9,998 nt of DNA. It comes from Pseudomonadota bacterium (lineage in GTDB: Bacteria > Pseudomonadota > Alphaproteobacteria > Rhizobiales > Hyphomicrobiaceae). Below, one piece after another: positions 1-5,903 of this stretch. How positions within the stretch are numbered: position 1 is the first letter of the stretch; each line of letters starts with the position of its first letter. Under the pieces are notes generated by a model. That model was not told where the DNA came from and made no database searches. It saw only the letters and a program-made list of their open reading frames with translations. The stretch covers positions 1-9,998 of the forward strand of contig JAKAML010000024.1 of the NCBI GenBank assembly GCA_021812845.1, in the 5' to 3' direction. A program made the position numbers and the translations under genes.

Positions 1-2
1 CG

Positions 3-40
3 GCAGCTCGCGATCTGCTACGAGAACCACCGCGAGCTGC
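3..40. repeat. 10-bp perfect inverted repeat downstream of the GH10 gene
   Basis: The arms GCAGCTCGCG (3-12) and CGCGAGCTGC (31-40) are perfect reverse complements separated by 18 nt. The repeat lies about 43 nt past the GH10 stop codon, so it could act as a transcription end or an mRNA 3' structure for the minus-strand operon. The loop is long, and the bases that would show a T-tract lie outside the window. It could also be chance in GC-rich DNA. Confidence 0.35.
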
Positions 41-82
41 AACGCGGGAGGTGGGGCGCCGGTCGTTCCGGCGGCACGATCG

Positions 83-1192
83 TCAGCGCGGCGGCATCGC
101 TCTGATCGCGTCGGCGATTGCCGTCCACGCCGGCTTTCTGGCGAACGTGCCGTCGAACGGCAGCGGGCGCGGCCGGTCGGCGGCGCGCGGGCGCTCGGCA
201 AGGTCGCGGTAGTAGAGCCAGCTCGTCGTGTCGGCGAGTTGCCAGAAGGTCAGCGAGGTCACGGCGCGGATGGAGAGAACGGCGCCGAGGAAGTCGGCGT
301 AGAGCCGGGCGACCGCGGCGTCGCGGCGGGCGATGTCGCGGGGGAAGGCTCCGTCGTCGCAATCGAGCTCGGTCAGGTGGATGTCGTAGCCGAGGGTGGC
401 GATCTCCTCGACGAAGGCCGTGAAGCGCGGCAGGTCGTAGCGGTGGCGCGACGACAGGTGGCACTGGAGGCCGACGGCGTCGATCGGCGCGCCCCTGTCC
501 GCGAGGCGGCGGAGGAGGGCGAGAAGGCTCGCGCGGAATGTCGCGCCGCGCGCGTCGTCGGTCTCGGTGAAGGCCTCGTTGAGGACGAGCTTCGCGCGCG
601 GCTCGAGCGTGCGCGCGAGACGGAACGCACGCGCGATGTAGTCCTCGCCGTAGGCCGTGAGGAACGGCCCCGCGCGCAGGTTGCCCGGCTGATTGTCCCA
701 CGGCGCGATCGGCTCGTTGACGACGTCCCAGGCGGCGGCGCGGCCCTGGTAGCGGCCGAGCACGGTCTCGATGTGGGCGTCCATCATGTAGCCGGCCTCG
801 CGCCGCGACAGCGCCTTGAACCATTCGGGCACGTCGTCGTTCCAGACCAGCGTGTGGCCGCGAACGGCGAGGCGCTGCCGCTCGGCGAACGCGAACAACC
901 GGTCGGCGGGGGCGAACGCGATCGTGTCGGGGTCGGGGCGGAGGACGGAAAGCTTGAGCTCGAGCTCGCTCGTGAGGCTCCGCACCTCGCGCGCGTAGAG
1001 CGCGGCGTAGCGCTCGCCGTGGGGCCCGTCGGTCTCGTGGACCGCGAACGATGCGCCGAGGGTGAGACCTTTTGCGGTGGCCAGCGCACCGAGGGTCTCG
1101 CCCGCGGGTCCGGCAGAGGACGGCGGCGCGGGAACGGCGAGCGTGGCGAGCCCGCCCGCCAGCACACCCCGGCGCGAAACGGGATGCGGCAC
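83..1192 (-). CDS. Tat-exported GH10 glycoside hydrolase (endo-1,4-beta-xylanase family)
   Basis: Predicted 369-aa glycoside hydrolase family 10 enzyme, a retaining endo-beta-1,4-glycanase with a TIM-barrel fold. The N-terminus carries a twin-arginine signal (SRRGVLAGG, residues 6-14), a hydrophobic stretch and an Ala/Pro-rich cleavage region near 20-30, so export of the folded protein to the periplasm or beyond is expected. Family motifs are present: GHTLVW (111-117), the acid/base glutamate in DVVNEP (E160), QCH (243-245) and the nucleophile in HLTELD (E275). The late-barrel segment FWQLADTTSW (316-325) is a variant of the usual WG..D..SW. The start is GTG at 1192, chosen because it lies 2 nt after the preceding glycosyltransferase stop, has GGGAG 6 nt upstream (1199-1203), and puts the Tat motif near the N-terminus. 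Total length fits a single-domain GH10 without a carbohydrate-binding module. In an EPS operon, trimming or release of the EPS itself is more likely than feeding on plant xylan. That role and the true substrate are inference. Confidence 0.92.
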   Translation of the reverse strand: MPHPVSRRGVLAGGLATLAVPAPPSSAGPAGETLGALATAKGLTLGASFAVHETDGPHGERYAALYAREVRSLTSELELKLSVLRPDPDTIAFAPADRLFAFAERQRLAVRGHTLVWNDDVPEWFKALSRREAGYMMDAHIETVLGRYQGRAAAWDVVNEPIAPWDNQPGNLRAGPFLTAYGEDYIARAFRLARTLEPRAKLVLNEAFTETDDARGATFRASLLALLRRLADRGAPIDAVGLQCHLSSRHRYDLPRFTAFVEEIATLGYDIHLTELDCDDGAFPRDIARRDAAVARLYADFLGAVLSIRAVTSLTFWQLADTTSWLYYRDLAERPRAADRPRPLPFDGTFARKPAWTAIADAIRAMPPR

Positions 1193-1194
1193 TG

Positions 1195-2325
1195 TCAGCT
1201 CCCGCGCCCTGTGCCGTCGCGCCAGGCGGTGGCGAGCTGGCCGGCGAGGCTCTCGACGACGCGCCCGGCGTCGCCTTCGGCAAGGCCATTCCAGCGCGCG
1301 ACGTTGGCGAGCGCGGCGGCGGCGGCGCGCTGGCGCCAGTCCGGGGCGGCGACGAGGTGCGCGATCGCTCGCGCGGCGTCCTCGGGCCGGGTCGGGTCGA
1401 CGAAGGTGCCGGATGCGCCGAGAACCTCGCGGAACACCGGCGCATCGGGCGCGACGACGGCGAGCCCCGCATACTGCACCTCGAGCAGCGGCAGGCCGAG
1501 ACCCTCGTCGTGGGAGGTGCAGAGGTAGAGATCGGCGCTCTCGATCACGGCCTTGGCCTCGGCGGCGGAGAGGTAGCCGCGCAGGCGGACGCGCGGGTGC
1601 GAGCTGAGGCGCTCGGTCTCCCCGCCCCAGCCCTCGCGGCCGATGATGTCGATTTGGACGCCGGCGAAGCCGAGCCCGGCCAGCGCGTCTGCGATGGCGA
1701 GCGCGGCCGGGTAGTTCTTGCGCGGCTCGACGGTGCCGAGCGCGACGAGGCGCAGCGTGCCGGGCTCGCGCGCCGGGTGGCCGGCGCGGTGCGCGGTCGG
1801 CGGTTCGAGGCCGAACAGGTTCGCGACCCGCGGCCGGTAGAGCGCGAGGCGGGCGTCGGACGGGGCGACGGCGGCGAGCTCGGCGAGCGTCTTTTCGGAG
1901 TTGGTCAGGAAGTAGCGGAGCCCGGCGACGGCGCGGGCGAACGGCCACGCCATGTAGAGCCGCGCCTTGAGGCCGAGATCCTGGCGGCGGGTCAAGAGGA
2001 AGAGGTCGTGGACGTACATCACGACGCGACCGCGGAAAAGCCGCATCAGCGGCGAGGGCGGGAAGCCCGGAAAGACGAACAGCGCGCGCGGGTGGAGGAC
2101 GGCGAGCAGCGGCAGCAAGAGCTGCTGGCGCAGGATCATCGACAGGATGCCGTTCGCGCCGACCTGCCTCACGTCGGAGCTCGCGAACGCGACCTTCTCG
2201 AACTGCTCGATGGTGACGCGCTCGATGCCGGTGACGTGGCGGCCGAGGTGGGTGAGGTCGAGATAGACGCGCTGGCGCGGCGGCGCCGGGACGGCGGTGA
2301 CGCGGGCGTGGGTGGCGTCGGTCAT
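1195..2325 (-). CDS. Glycosyltransferase family 4 (retaining), EPS repeat-unit assembly
   Basis: Predicted 376-aa GT-B fold glycosyltransferase. The C-terminal nucleotide-sugar-binding half is clear: GTVEPRKNYP (197-206), the phosphate-contacting R/K loop of GT4 enzymes, then the EX7E motif in SHDEGLGLPLLE with E274 and E282, followed by GLAVVAPDAPVFREV. The N-terminal acceptor half starts YLDLTHLGRHVTGIERV and includes MYVHDLFLL (103-111). It probably works at the cytoplasmic face of the inner membrane, adding an alpha-linked sugar to the undecaprenyl-linked repeat unit. Donor and acceptor cannot be read from sequence. The ATG at 2325 overlaps the stop of the upstream GT4 as ATGA, which suggests translational coupling. 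The GH10 gene follows after 2 nt. No frameshift or missing active-site residue is seen. Confidence 0.9.
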   Translation of the reverse strand: MTDATHARVTAVPAPPRQRVYLDLTHLGRHVTGIERVTIEQFEKVAFASSDVRQVGANGILSMILRQQLLLPLLAVLHPRALFVFPGFPPSPLMRLFRGRVVMYVHDLFLLTRRQDLGLKARLYMAWPFARAVAGLRYFLTNSEKTLAELAAVAPSDARLALYRPRVANLFGLEPPTAHRAGHPAREPGTLRLVALGTVEPRKNYPAALAIADALAGLGFAGVQIDIIGREGWGGETERLSSHPRVRLRGYLSAAEAKAVIESADLYLCTSHDEGLGLPLLEVQYAGLAVVAPDAPVFREVLGASGTFVDPTRPEDAARAIAHLVAAPDWRQRAAAAALANVARWNGLAEGDAGRVVESLAGQLATAWRDGTGRGS

Positions 2326-3467
2326 CGGGCTCGGTCCGCGCGTCCGCTCGCCATGGGAAGGTCCGAGGCGGCCGCATCCGATGCGCGACGGCGTTCCGTC
2401 AGCACCTCGGTGACGAGCGCCTCGTACTCCGGCACGCGGCGGTCGATGGAGAAGGCCTCGGCGCGGGCACGGCGCGGTCCGGGATCGCCGGGCCGGTCGA
2501 GGGCCGCGGCGATGGCGTGCGCCAGGGCGCGGTCGTCGCCCACGGGGACCAGGGTGCCGTGGCGTCCGCCGTCGAGGATCGAGGCCGGGCCGGCGCAGTC
2601 GGTGGCGACGACCGGAAGGCCGTGCGCCAGCGCCTCGACCACGACGTTGCCGAACGCCTCCGAGCGCGACGGCAGCACGAAGCATCGCGCCCCGGCGTAG
2701 GCCGGCCAGGGATCGGGGATGTAGCCCGGCATCTCGAGACGGTCGGCGATGCCGAGCCTCCGCGCGAGCTCGGCGAGGGCCGGCCGTTCCGGCCCCTGGC
2801 CGAGAATGACGAGGCGCGCCGACGGCCGCGCCAGGAGGGTGAAGGCGCTGAGCAGCGTGGCGTGGTCCTTGAGCGGCGACAGGCGGCCGACCGAGAGCAC
2901 GACCTCGGGCCGCGCTGCGAGCTCGGCGGCCGACGGCAGGCGCGTATCGGCGGGGAAGGCGACCGGATTGTCGATCGCGACCGTGCGGAGTGGCGCGGCG
3001 CGCCAGCGGCCGACGAGGGCGTCGCGGAGCGGCCCCGAGGCGGCGACCGTGCGCGCGGCGAGACGTGTGACGAGGGGCAGGGTGGCATAGGCGGCGAAGC
3101 TCAGTTTGCCGGTCCGCCATTCCTCGAAGCCGTGATAGCTCAGGATCGCACGGGTGCCGGTGCGGGCGAGAGAGAGAGCCGCGAGGAGCTTCAGGTTCGA
3201 GCCGCCGACGGCGGAGAGAGCGACCGCGGGGCGCTCGGCGCGGATGAGCCGCGCGAGAGCGCCGACCGACGCGCGGTGGCTGCCGCCGAGGACATGGAGC
3301 GGGATCGCGGGGTCGAGGCTGGCGCGGTTCTCCTCCGCCGCGAAATCGACCGCGAACAGGACGTCGTGGCCGCGCTGGTGGAATGCGGTGGCGAGGTTGG
3401 CCCACAGCCGCTCCGCGCCGCCGTCGACGAGGCCGTGGGTGTAGAACAGGATCCGGGGCGGGGACAT
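2322..3467 (-). CDS. Glycosyltransferase family 4 (GGAER type), EPS repeat-unit assembly
   Basis: Predicted 381-aa GT4 glycosyltransferase of normal length. The N-terminus has the family pattern ILFYTHGLVDGGAERLWANLA, with the glycine-rich GGAER loop at residues 16-20. The C-terminal domain has VLSVGRLSPLKDH (190-202) and the EX7E motif in SEAFGNVVVEAL (E270, E278), then the DCAGP segment (290-294). These mark a retaining transferase using a nucleotide-diphosphate sugar, working on the cytoplasmic side of the membrane. The ATG at 3467 has GAAGG 7 nt upstream. The gene begins 43 nt after the GT26 stop and overlaps the next GT4 by 4 nt (ATGA). Similar enzymes in GumH-like positions add mannose, but the sugar specificity here is unknown. 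Confidence 0.92.
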   Translation of the reverse strand: MSPPRILFYTHGLVDGGAERLWANLATAFHQRGHDVLFAVDFAAEENRASLDPAIPLHVLGGSHRASVGALARLIRAERPAVALSAVGGSNLKLLAALSLARTGTRAILSYHGFEEWRTGKLSFAAYATLPLVTRLAARTVAASGPLRDALVGRWRAAPLRTVAIDNPVAFPADTRLPSAAELAARPEVVLSVGRLSPLKDHATLLSAFTLLARPSARLVILGQGPERPALAELARRLGIADRLEMPGYIPDPWPAYAGARCFVLPSRSEAFGNVVVEALAHGLPVVATDCAGPASILDGGRHGTLVPVGDDRALAHAIAAALDRPGDPGPRRARAEAFSIDRRVPEYEALVTEVLTERRRASDAAASDLPMASGRADRAR

Positions 3468-3510
3468 CGCTGTGCCTTCGGCGGGGACGTCGCGGGCGGG
3501 CGGCGCGCGG

Positions 3511-4428
3511 TCAGGCCGGCCTGCCGCCGCCGAGTCGCTGGCGGATTGGGGCCAGGACCGTGAGGTCGACCAGCAGCAGCGCGCACTGGGTGTAGCGCAG
3601 CGCCAGCCGGCGCGGGTTGGTGGCGAGCCGCCACAGCCACTCGAGGCCGCCGTGCCGCATCGCCGCGGGCGCGCGGGTCTGGGCGCCGGCGACGAAATCG
3701 AGCGCCGCGCCGACCGAGACGAAGCCGACCGGCAGGCCGCGGGCCACGGCGCGGGCGGCGAGGATCTCCTGCTTCGGCGCGCCGAGCGCGAGGAAGCACA
3801 GCCGTGCGCCGGACTGGACGATGCGGTCGAGGGCGGCGTCGGCGGCGGCGCTGTCGGGATCGAAGCCCTGCGGCGGGGCGTCCGTGCCGGCGATGGCGAG
3901 AGTTCCGCCGCTGCGCACGGACAGGGCGCGGCCGACCGTCGCCAGCACGCTTCCCGAGGCGCCGAAGAGATAGACGGGGATTCCGCGGCGGGCGGCCTCT
4001 TCGGCGAGCGGGACGAGGAGATCGGCGCCGGTGGTGCGGGTGATCGCGGAGTTCGTGAGGCGAGCGAGTCGCGCGACGGGCGCGCCGTCCGCGGTGACGA
4101 AGCGGGCAGCCCGGTAGGCGCGGCGGAACGGCTCGCTGCGGCGCAGCTTCACGAGGTGATCGAGATTGAGGGTGACGGCGGAGAAGCTCTCACCGCGCTC
4201 GGCCGCGCCGGCGATGGCGGCGACGGCGCCGTCGAGGTCGGCGAGCGTGATCCGCCAGCCGTCGACGCGGGCCAGGGCGGCGATGGGCGCGTCAGGGGCG
4301 GCGTGCGGGGGGGCGGGATGCGCGGCGCCCGATGGTGAGGCGACCGGACGCGGCTCGACGGCCGCGGCACCAGACTGACGCATGACCCTGGAACTCCCGG
4401 CGACGGCGACACCATACTCCGCGTGCAT
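3511..4428 (-). CDS. WecG/TagA/CpsF family glycosyltransferase (GT26)
   Basis: Predicted 305-aa inverting glycosyltransferase of family GT26, whose members transfer a sugar to an undecaprenyl-PP-linked sugar (WecG ManNAcA, TagA ManNAc, GumM glucose). The core starts near residue 55. It shows TLNLDHLVKLRR (86-97), TADGAPV (112-118; D114 aligns with the proposed catalytic Asp), GADLLVPLAEEA (134-145), LFGASG (154-159), LALGAPKQE (213-221), and RAPAAMRHGGLEWLWRL with NPRR near the C-terminus. Several in-frame ATGs exist (4542, 4461, 4428, 4383). I choose 4428 because AGAGGG lies 5 nt upstream. About 50 Ala/Pro-rich residues precede the core, so 4383 is the main alternative. It is first in the four-gene run with two GT4s and GH10. 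By analogy with GumM it may add the second sugar of the repeat. That specific role is inference. Confidence 0.92.
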   Translation of the reverse strand: MHAEYGVAVAGSSRVMRQSGAAAVEPRPVASPSGAAHPAPPHAAPDAPIAALARVDGWRITLADLDGAVAAIAGAAERGESFSAVTLNLDHLVKLRRSEPFRRAYRAARFVTADGAPVARLARLTNSAITRTTGADLLVPLAEEAARRGIPVYLFGASGSVLATVGRALSVRSGGTLAIAGTDAPPQGFDPDSAAADAALDRIVQSGARLCFLALGAPKQEILAARAVARGLPVGFVSVGAALDFVAGAQTRAPAAMRHGGLEWLWRLATNPRRLALRYTQCALLLVDLTVLAPIRQRLGGGRPA

Positions 4429-4433
4429 CTTAA

Positions 4434-4439
4434 CCCTCT
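4434..4439 (-). promoter_or_regulatory. Ribosome-binding site deciding the GT26 start
   Basis: AGAGGG on the minus strand lies 5 nt before the ATG at 4428. It is the best Shine-Dalgarno match near any of the four in-frame ATGs of this gene and is the reason that start was chosen. The ATG at 4383 has only a GGGAG about 10 nt upstream. Confidence 0.6.
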
Positions 4440-4449
4440 GTTTACCGGA

Positions 4450-4478
4450 TTGATACGGCATTTTTCGCGGGTGCGGAA
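4450..4478 (-). promoter_or_regulatory. Possible sigma-70-like promoter for the GT26-GT4-GT4-GH10 operon
   Basis: On the minus strand TTCCGC (4473-4478) is followed by 17 nt and TATCAA (4450-4455). The -10 matches 4 of 6 consensus bases and the -35 is poor. The region is noticeably A/T-richer than its surroundings, and the predicted start of transcription would fall roughly 15 nt before the GT26 ATG. Together with the hairpin at 4551-4573 it suggests a separate transcription unit. This is a by-eye match only. Confidence 0.3.
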
Positions 4479-4550
4479 GCGCGTCCCGCGCGCGTCCTAC
4501 AAAGCAACGGACGTGCCGCGGCGGCGGGACGGGACGCGCCATGTAGGGGG

Positions 4551-4573
4551 GCGCCCACGGGGATCGTGGGCGC
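4551..4573 (-). terminator. 9-bp perfect hairpin after the VpsF-like gene
   Basis: GCGCCCACG and CGTGGGCGC (4551-4559 and 4565-4573) form a perfect 9-bp GC-rich stem with a 5-nt loop, 12 nt past the VpsF-like stop codon. Read on the minus strand it is followed by a C-run and no T-tract. It is therefore either a terminator lacking the classical U-tail or an mRNA-protecting or attenuating structure. Its position in the 157-nt gap between the two gene groups supports a boundary role. Confidence 0.5.
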
Positions 4574-4585
4574 GGGCGGGGCGGC

Positions 4586-5896
4586 TCAGCGGTCCGGGTG
4601 GCGGCCGCGAGGACGCATCAGGATCGACATCATCAAGGTCAGCACGGCGAGCAGCGGGCTCTTGGCCGACAGGCTGACCGAGGTCGAGGCGACGAGGAAG
4701 AAGAACGCGAGCACCCACCAGCCGCCGGGCTCGGTCGCGCGCACGATCTCGCGACAGAAGGCGGCGAGCGCGGCAAAGAACACCAGGCTGACCACGAGGC
4801 CGTTGGTCAGGACGTAGGCGATCCAGAAGCTCTCGATGCCGAAGTCGAGCCCGTAGCGGGCGCGCAGTGTCTCCATGTGGCGCGCGTCGGGGCCGAGCAC
4901 GAGATCGTGCCAGGAGACGTGGCGGAACAGCTCGAACATCTGGCTGCGGGCATCGGCGCTGCCCTTGTCGTCGACGAAGCGCTCGAGGAACTGGTCGAAG
5001 AAGCCGGCCTCGGCGAGCACGGTCGTGGCGATGGCGGCGATCGGCAGCAGGACCAGGACGGCAAGGATCTGCCGGGTATCGAAGCGCGCGCCGGCGAGTA
5101 TTGCTGTGCCACGCAGCGAGGCCAGGAGGGCGAGGCTGACGAGCAGCAGCACGGTGGCGGCACGGCCGCCGAACGCGACCATCGCCGCGGCGCCGGCCAG
5201 GAAGGCGAGCACGCGGAGCGGTCGCGGCAGGTCGCGGCCACCACCGAGCGCCAGCATCAGCAGATAGGCGCCGGTGAGGCTGGCGTTGGCCAGCGGATGG
5301 CCGAGCAGCGCGGTCGAGCGCCAGTCGTCCTCGATCACGACCCCGGCCGCGACCAGCGGCGTGATGCGCCAGCCGGTCGCGAACTCGAAGAGGCCGACGA
5401 GGGCGTTGGCGAACATGAGGACGTGCAGCAGCAGCGCGAGGCGGCGGCCGCGCCGCTCGGGCATGTGACGATAGAGCAGAAATATCACGAGCGGCGCGAT
5501 GAAGGTGTCGATCAGCGGCGTGAACGGCAGCTTCACGACCAGGATGGTGTGGGCCATGAGTACGGCGATGCCCATCGCGTAGAGGGCGATGGCGGGCGTG
5601 CGCGCGACCGCGTCACCGATCCAGGCCAGCGGATTGCCCTGGGTCGTGAGCGCGGCGAGGAGCAGGAGGCTGGCGACGAGCGTGCCGGGGTGGATCTTCT
5701 CGAGCGCGGTGCCGCCGGTCTCGTCGTAGGCGAGGCCGAGCTCGACCAGCGCCAGGGGCGAGACGACGACGAAGAGCAGCAGCACGAGCGCGAGCCCCGC
5801 CTCGAAGCCGATCGACGTCGGCGGAAAGGCTGCCGACCCCCGGCCGAAGGGACGGCGGCGGCCGGTGACGGCGGCCGTGGCGAGGTCGAGGCTCAC
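4586..5896 (-). CDS. VpsF-like polytopic membrane protein (candidate EPS polymerase/O-antigen ligase-like)
   Basis: Predicted 436-aa integral membrane protein with roughly 11-12 hydrophobic segments (for example near 32-53, 71-84, 130-143, 153-173, 226-242, 277-296, 359-381, 393-410 and 411-427). A larger soluble loop lies around 297-355. The segment DDWRSTALLGHPLANASL (190-207), with conserved-looking Arg, Gly-His-Pro and Asn, resembles the region typical of O-antigen ligase/Wzy-like and VpsF-type proteins. In Wzy-dependent EPS assembly such proteins polymerise or transfer lipid-linked repeat units on the periplasmic side of the inner membrane. The start is GTG at 5896, 7 nt after the co-polymerase stop, so the two are probably cotranscribed. 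The upstream ribosome-binding site is weak, consistent with coupled translation. Whether it is the polymerase itself or an accessory protein is not shown by the sequence. Confidence 0.8.
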   Translation of the reverse strand: MSLDLATAAVTGRRRPFGRGSAAFPPTSIGFEAGLALVLLLFVVVSPLALVELGLAYDETGGTALEKIHPGTLVASLLLLAALTTQGNPLAWIGDAVARTPAIALYAMGIAVLMAHTILVVKLPFTPLIDTFIAPLVIFLLYRHMPERRGRRLALLLHVLMFANALVGLFEFATGWRITPLVAAGVVIEDDWRSTALLGHPLANASLTGAYLLMLALGGGRDLPRPLRVLAFLAGAAAMVAFGGRAATVLLLVSLALLASLRGTAILAGARFDTRQILAVLVLLPIAAIATTVLAEAGFFDQFLERFVDDKGSADARSQMFELFRHVSWHDLVLGPDARHMETLRARYGLDFGIESFWIAYVLTNGLVVSLVFFAALAAFCREIVRATEPGGWWVLAFFFLVASTSVSLSAKSPLLAVLTLMMSILMRPRGRHPDR

Positions 5897-5903
5897 GGTC
5901 CGC

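Noticed and set aside
1..105. Possible C-terminus of a plus-strand gene (frame starting at base 1, stop at 103-105) converging on the GH10 gene.
   Set aside because: Only 34 codons, no recognisable family, and the last part overlaps the GH10 3' end. It is not enough to call a gene.
83..2377. A single 764-codon frame that could be read as a fusion upstream of GH10.
   Set aside because: The part before 1192 is out of frame with, and fully covered by, a GT4 gene with intact EX7E and R/K motifs. The GTG at 1192 has its own ribosome-binding site and Tat signal.
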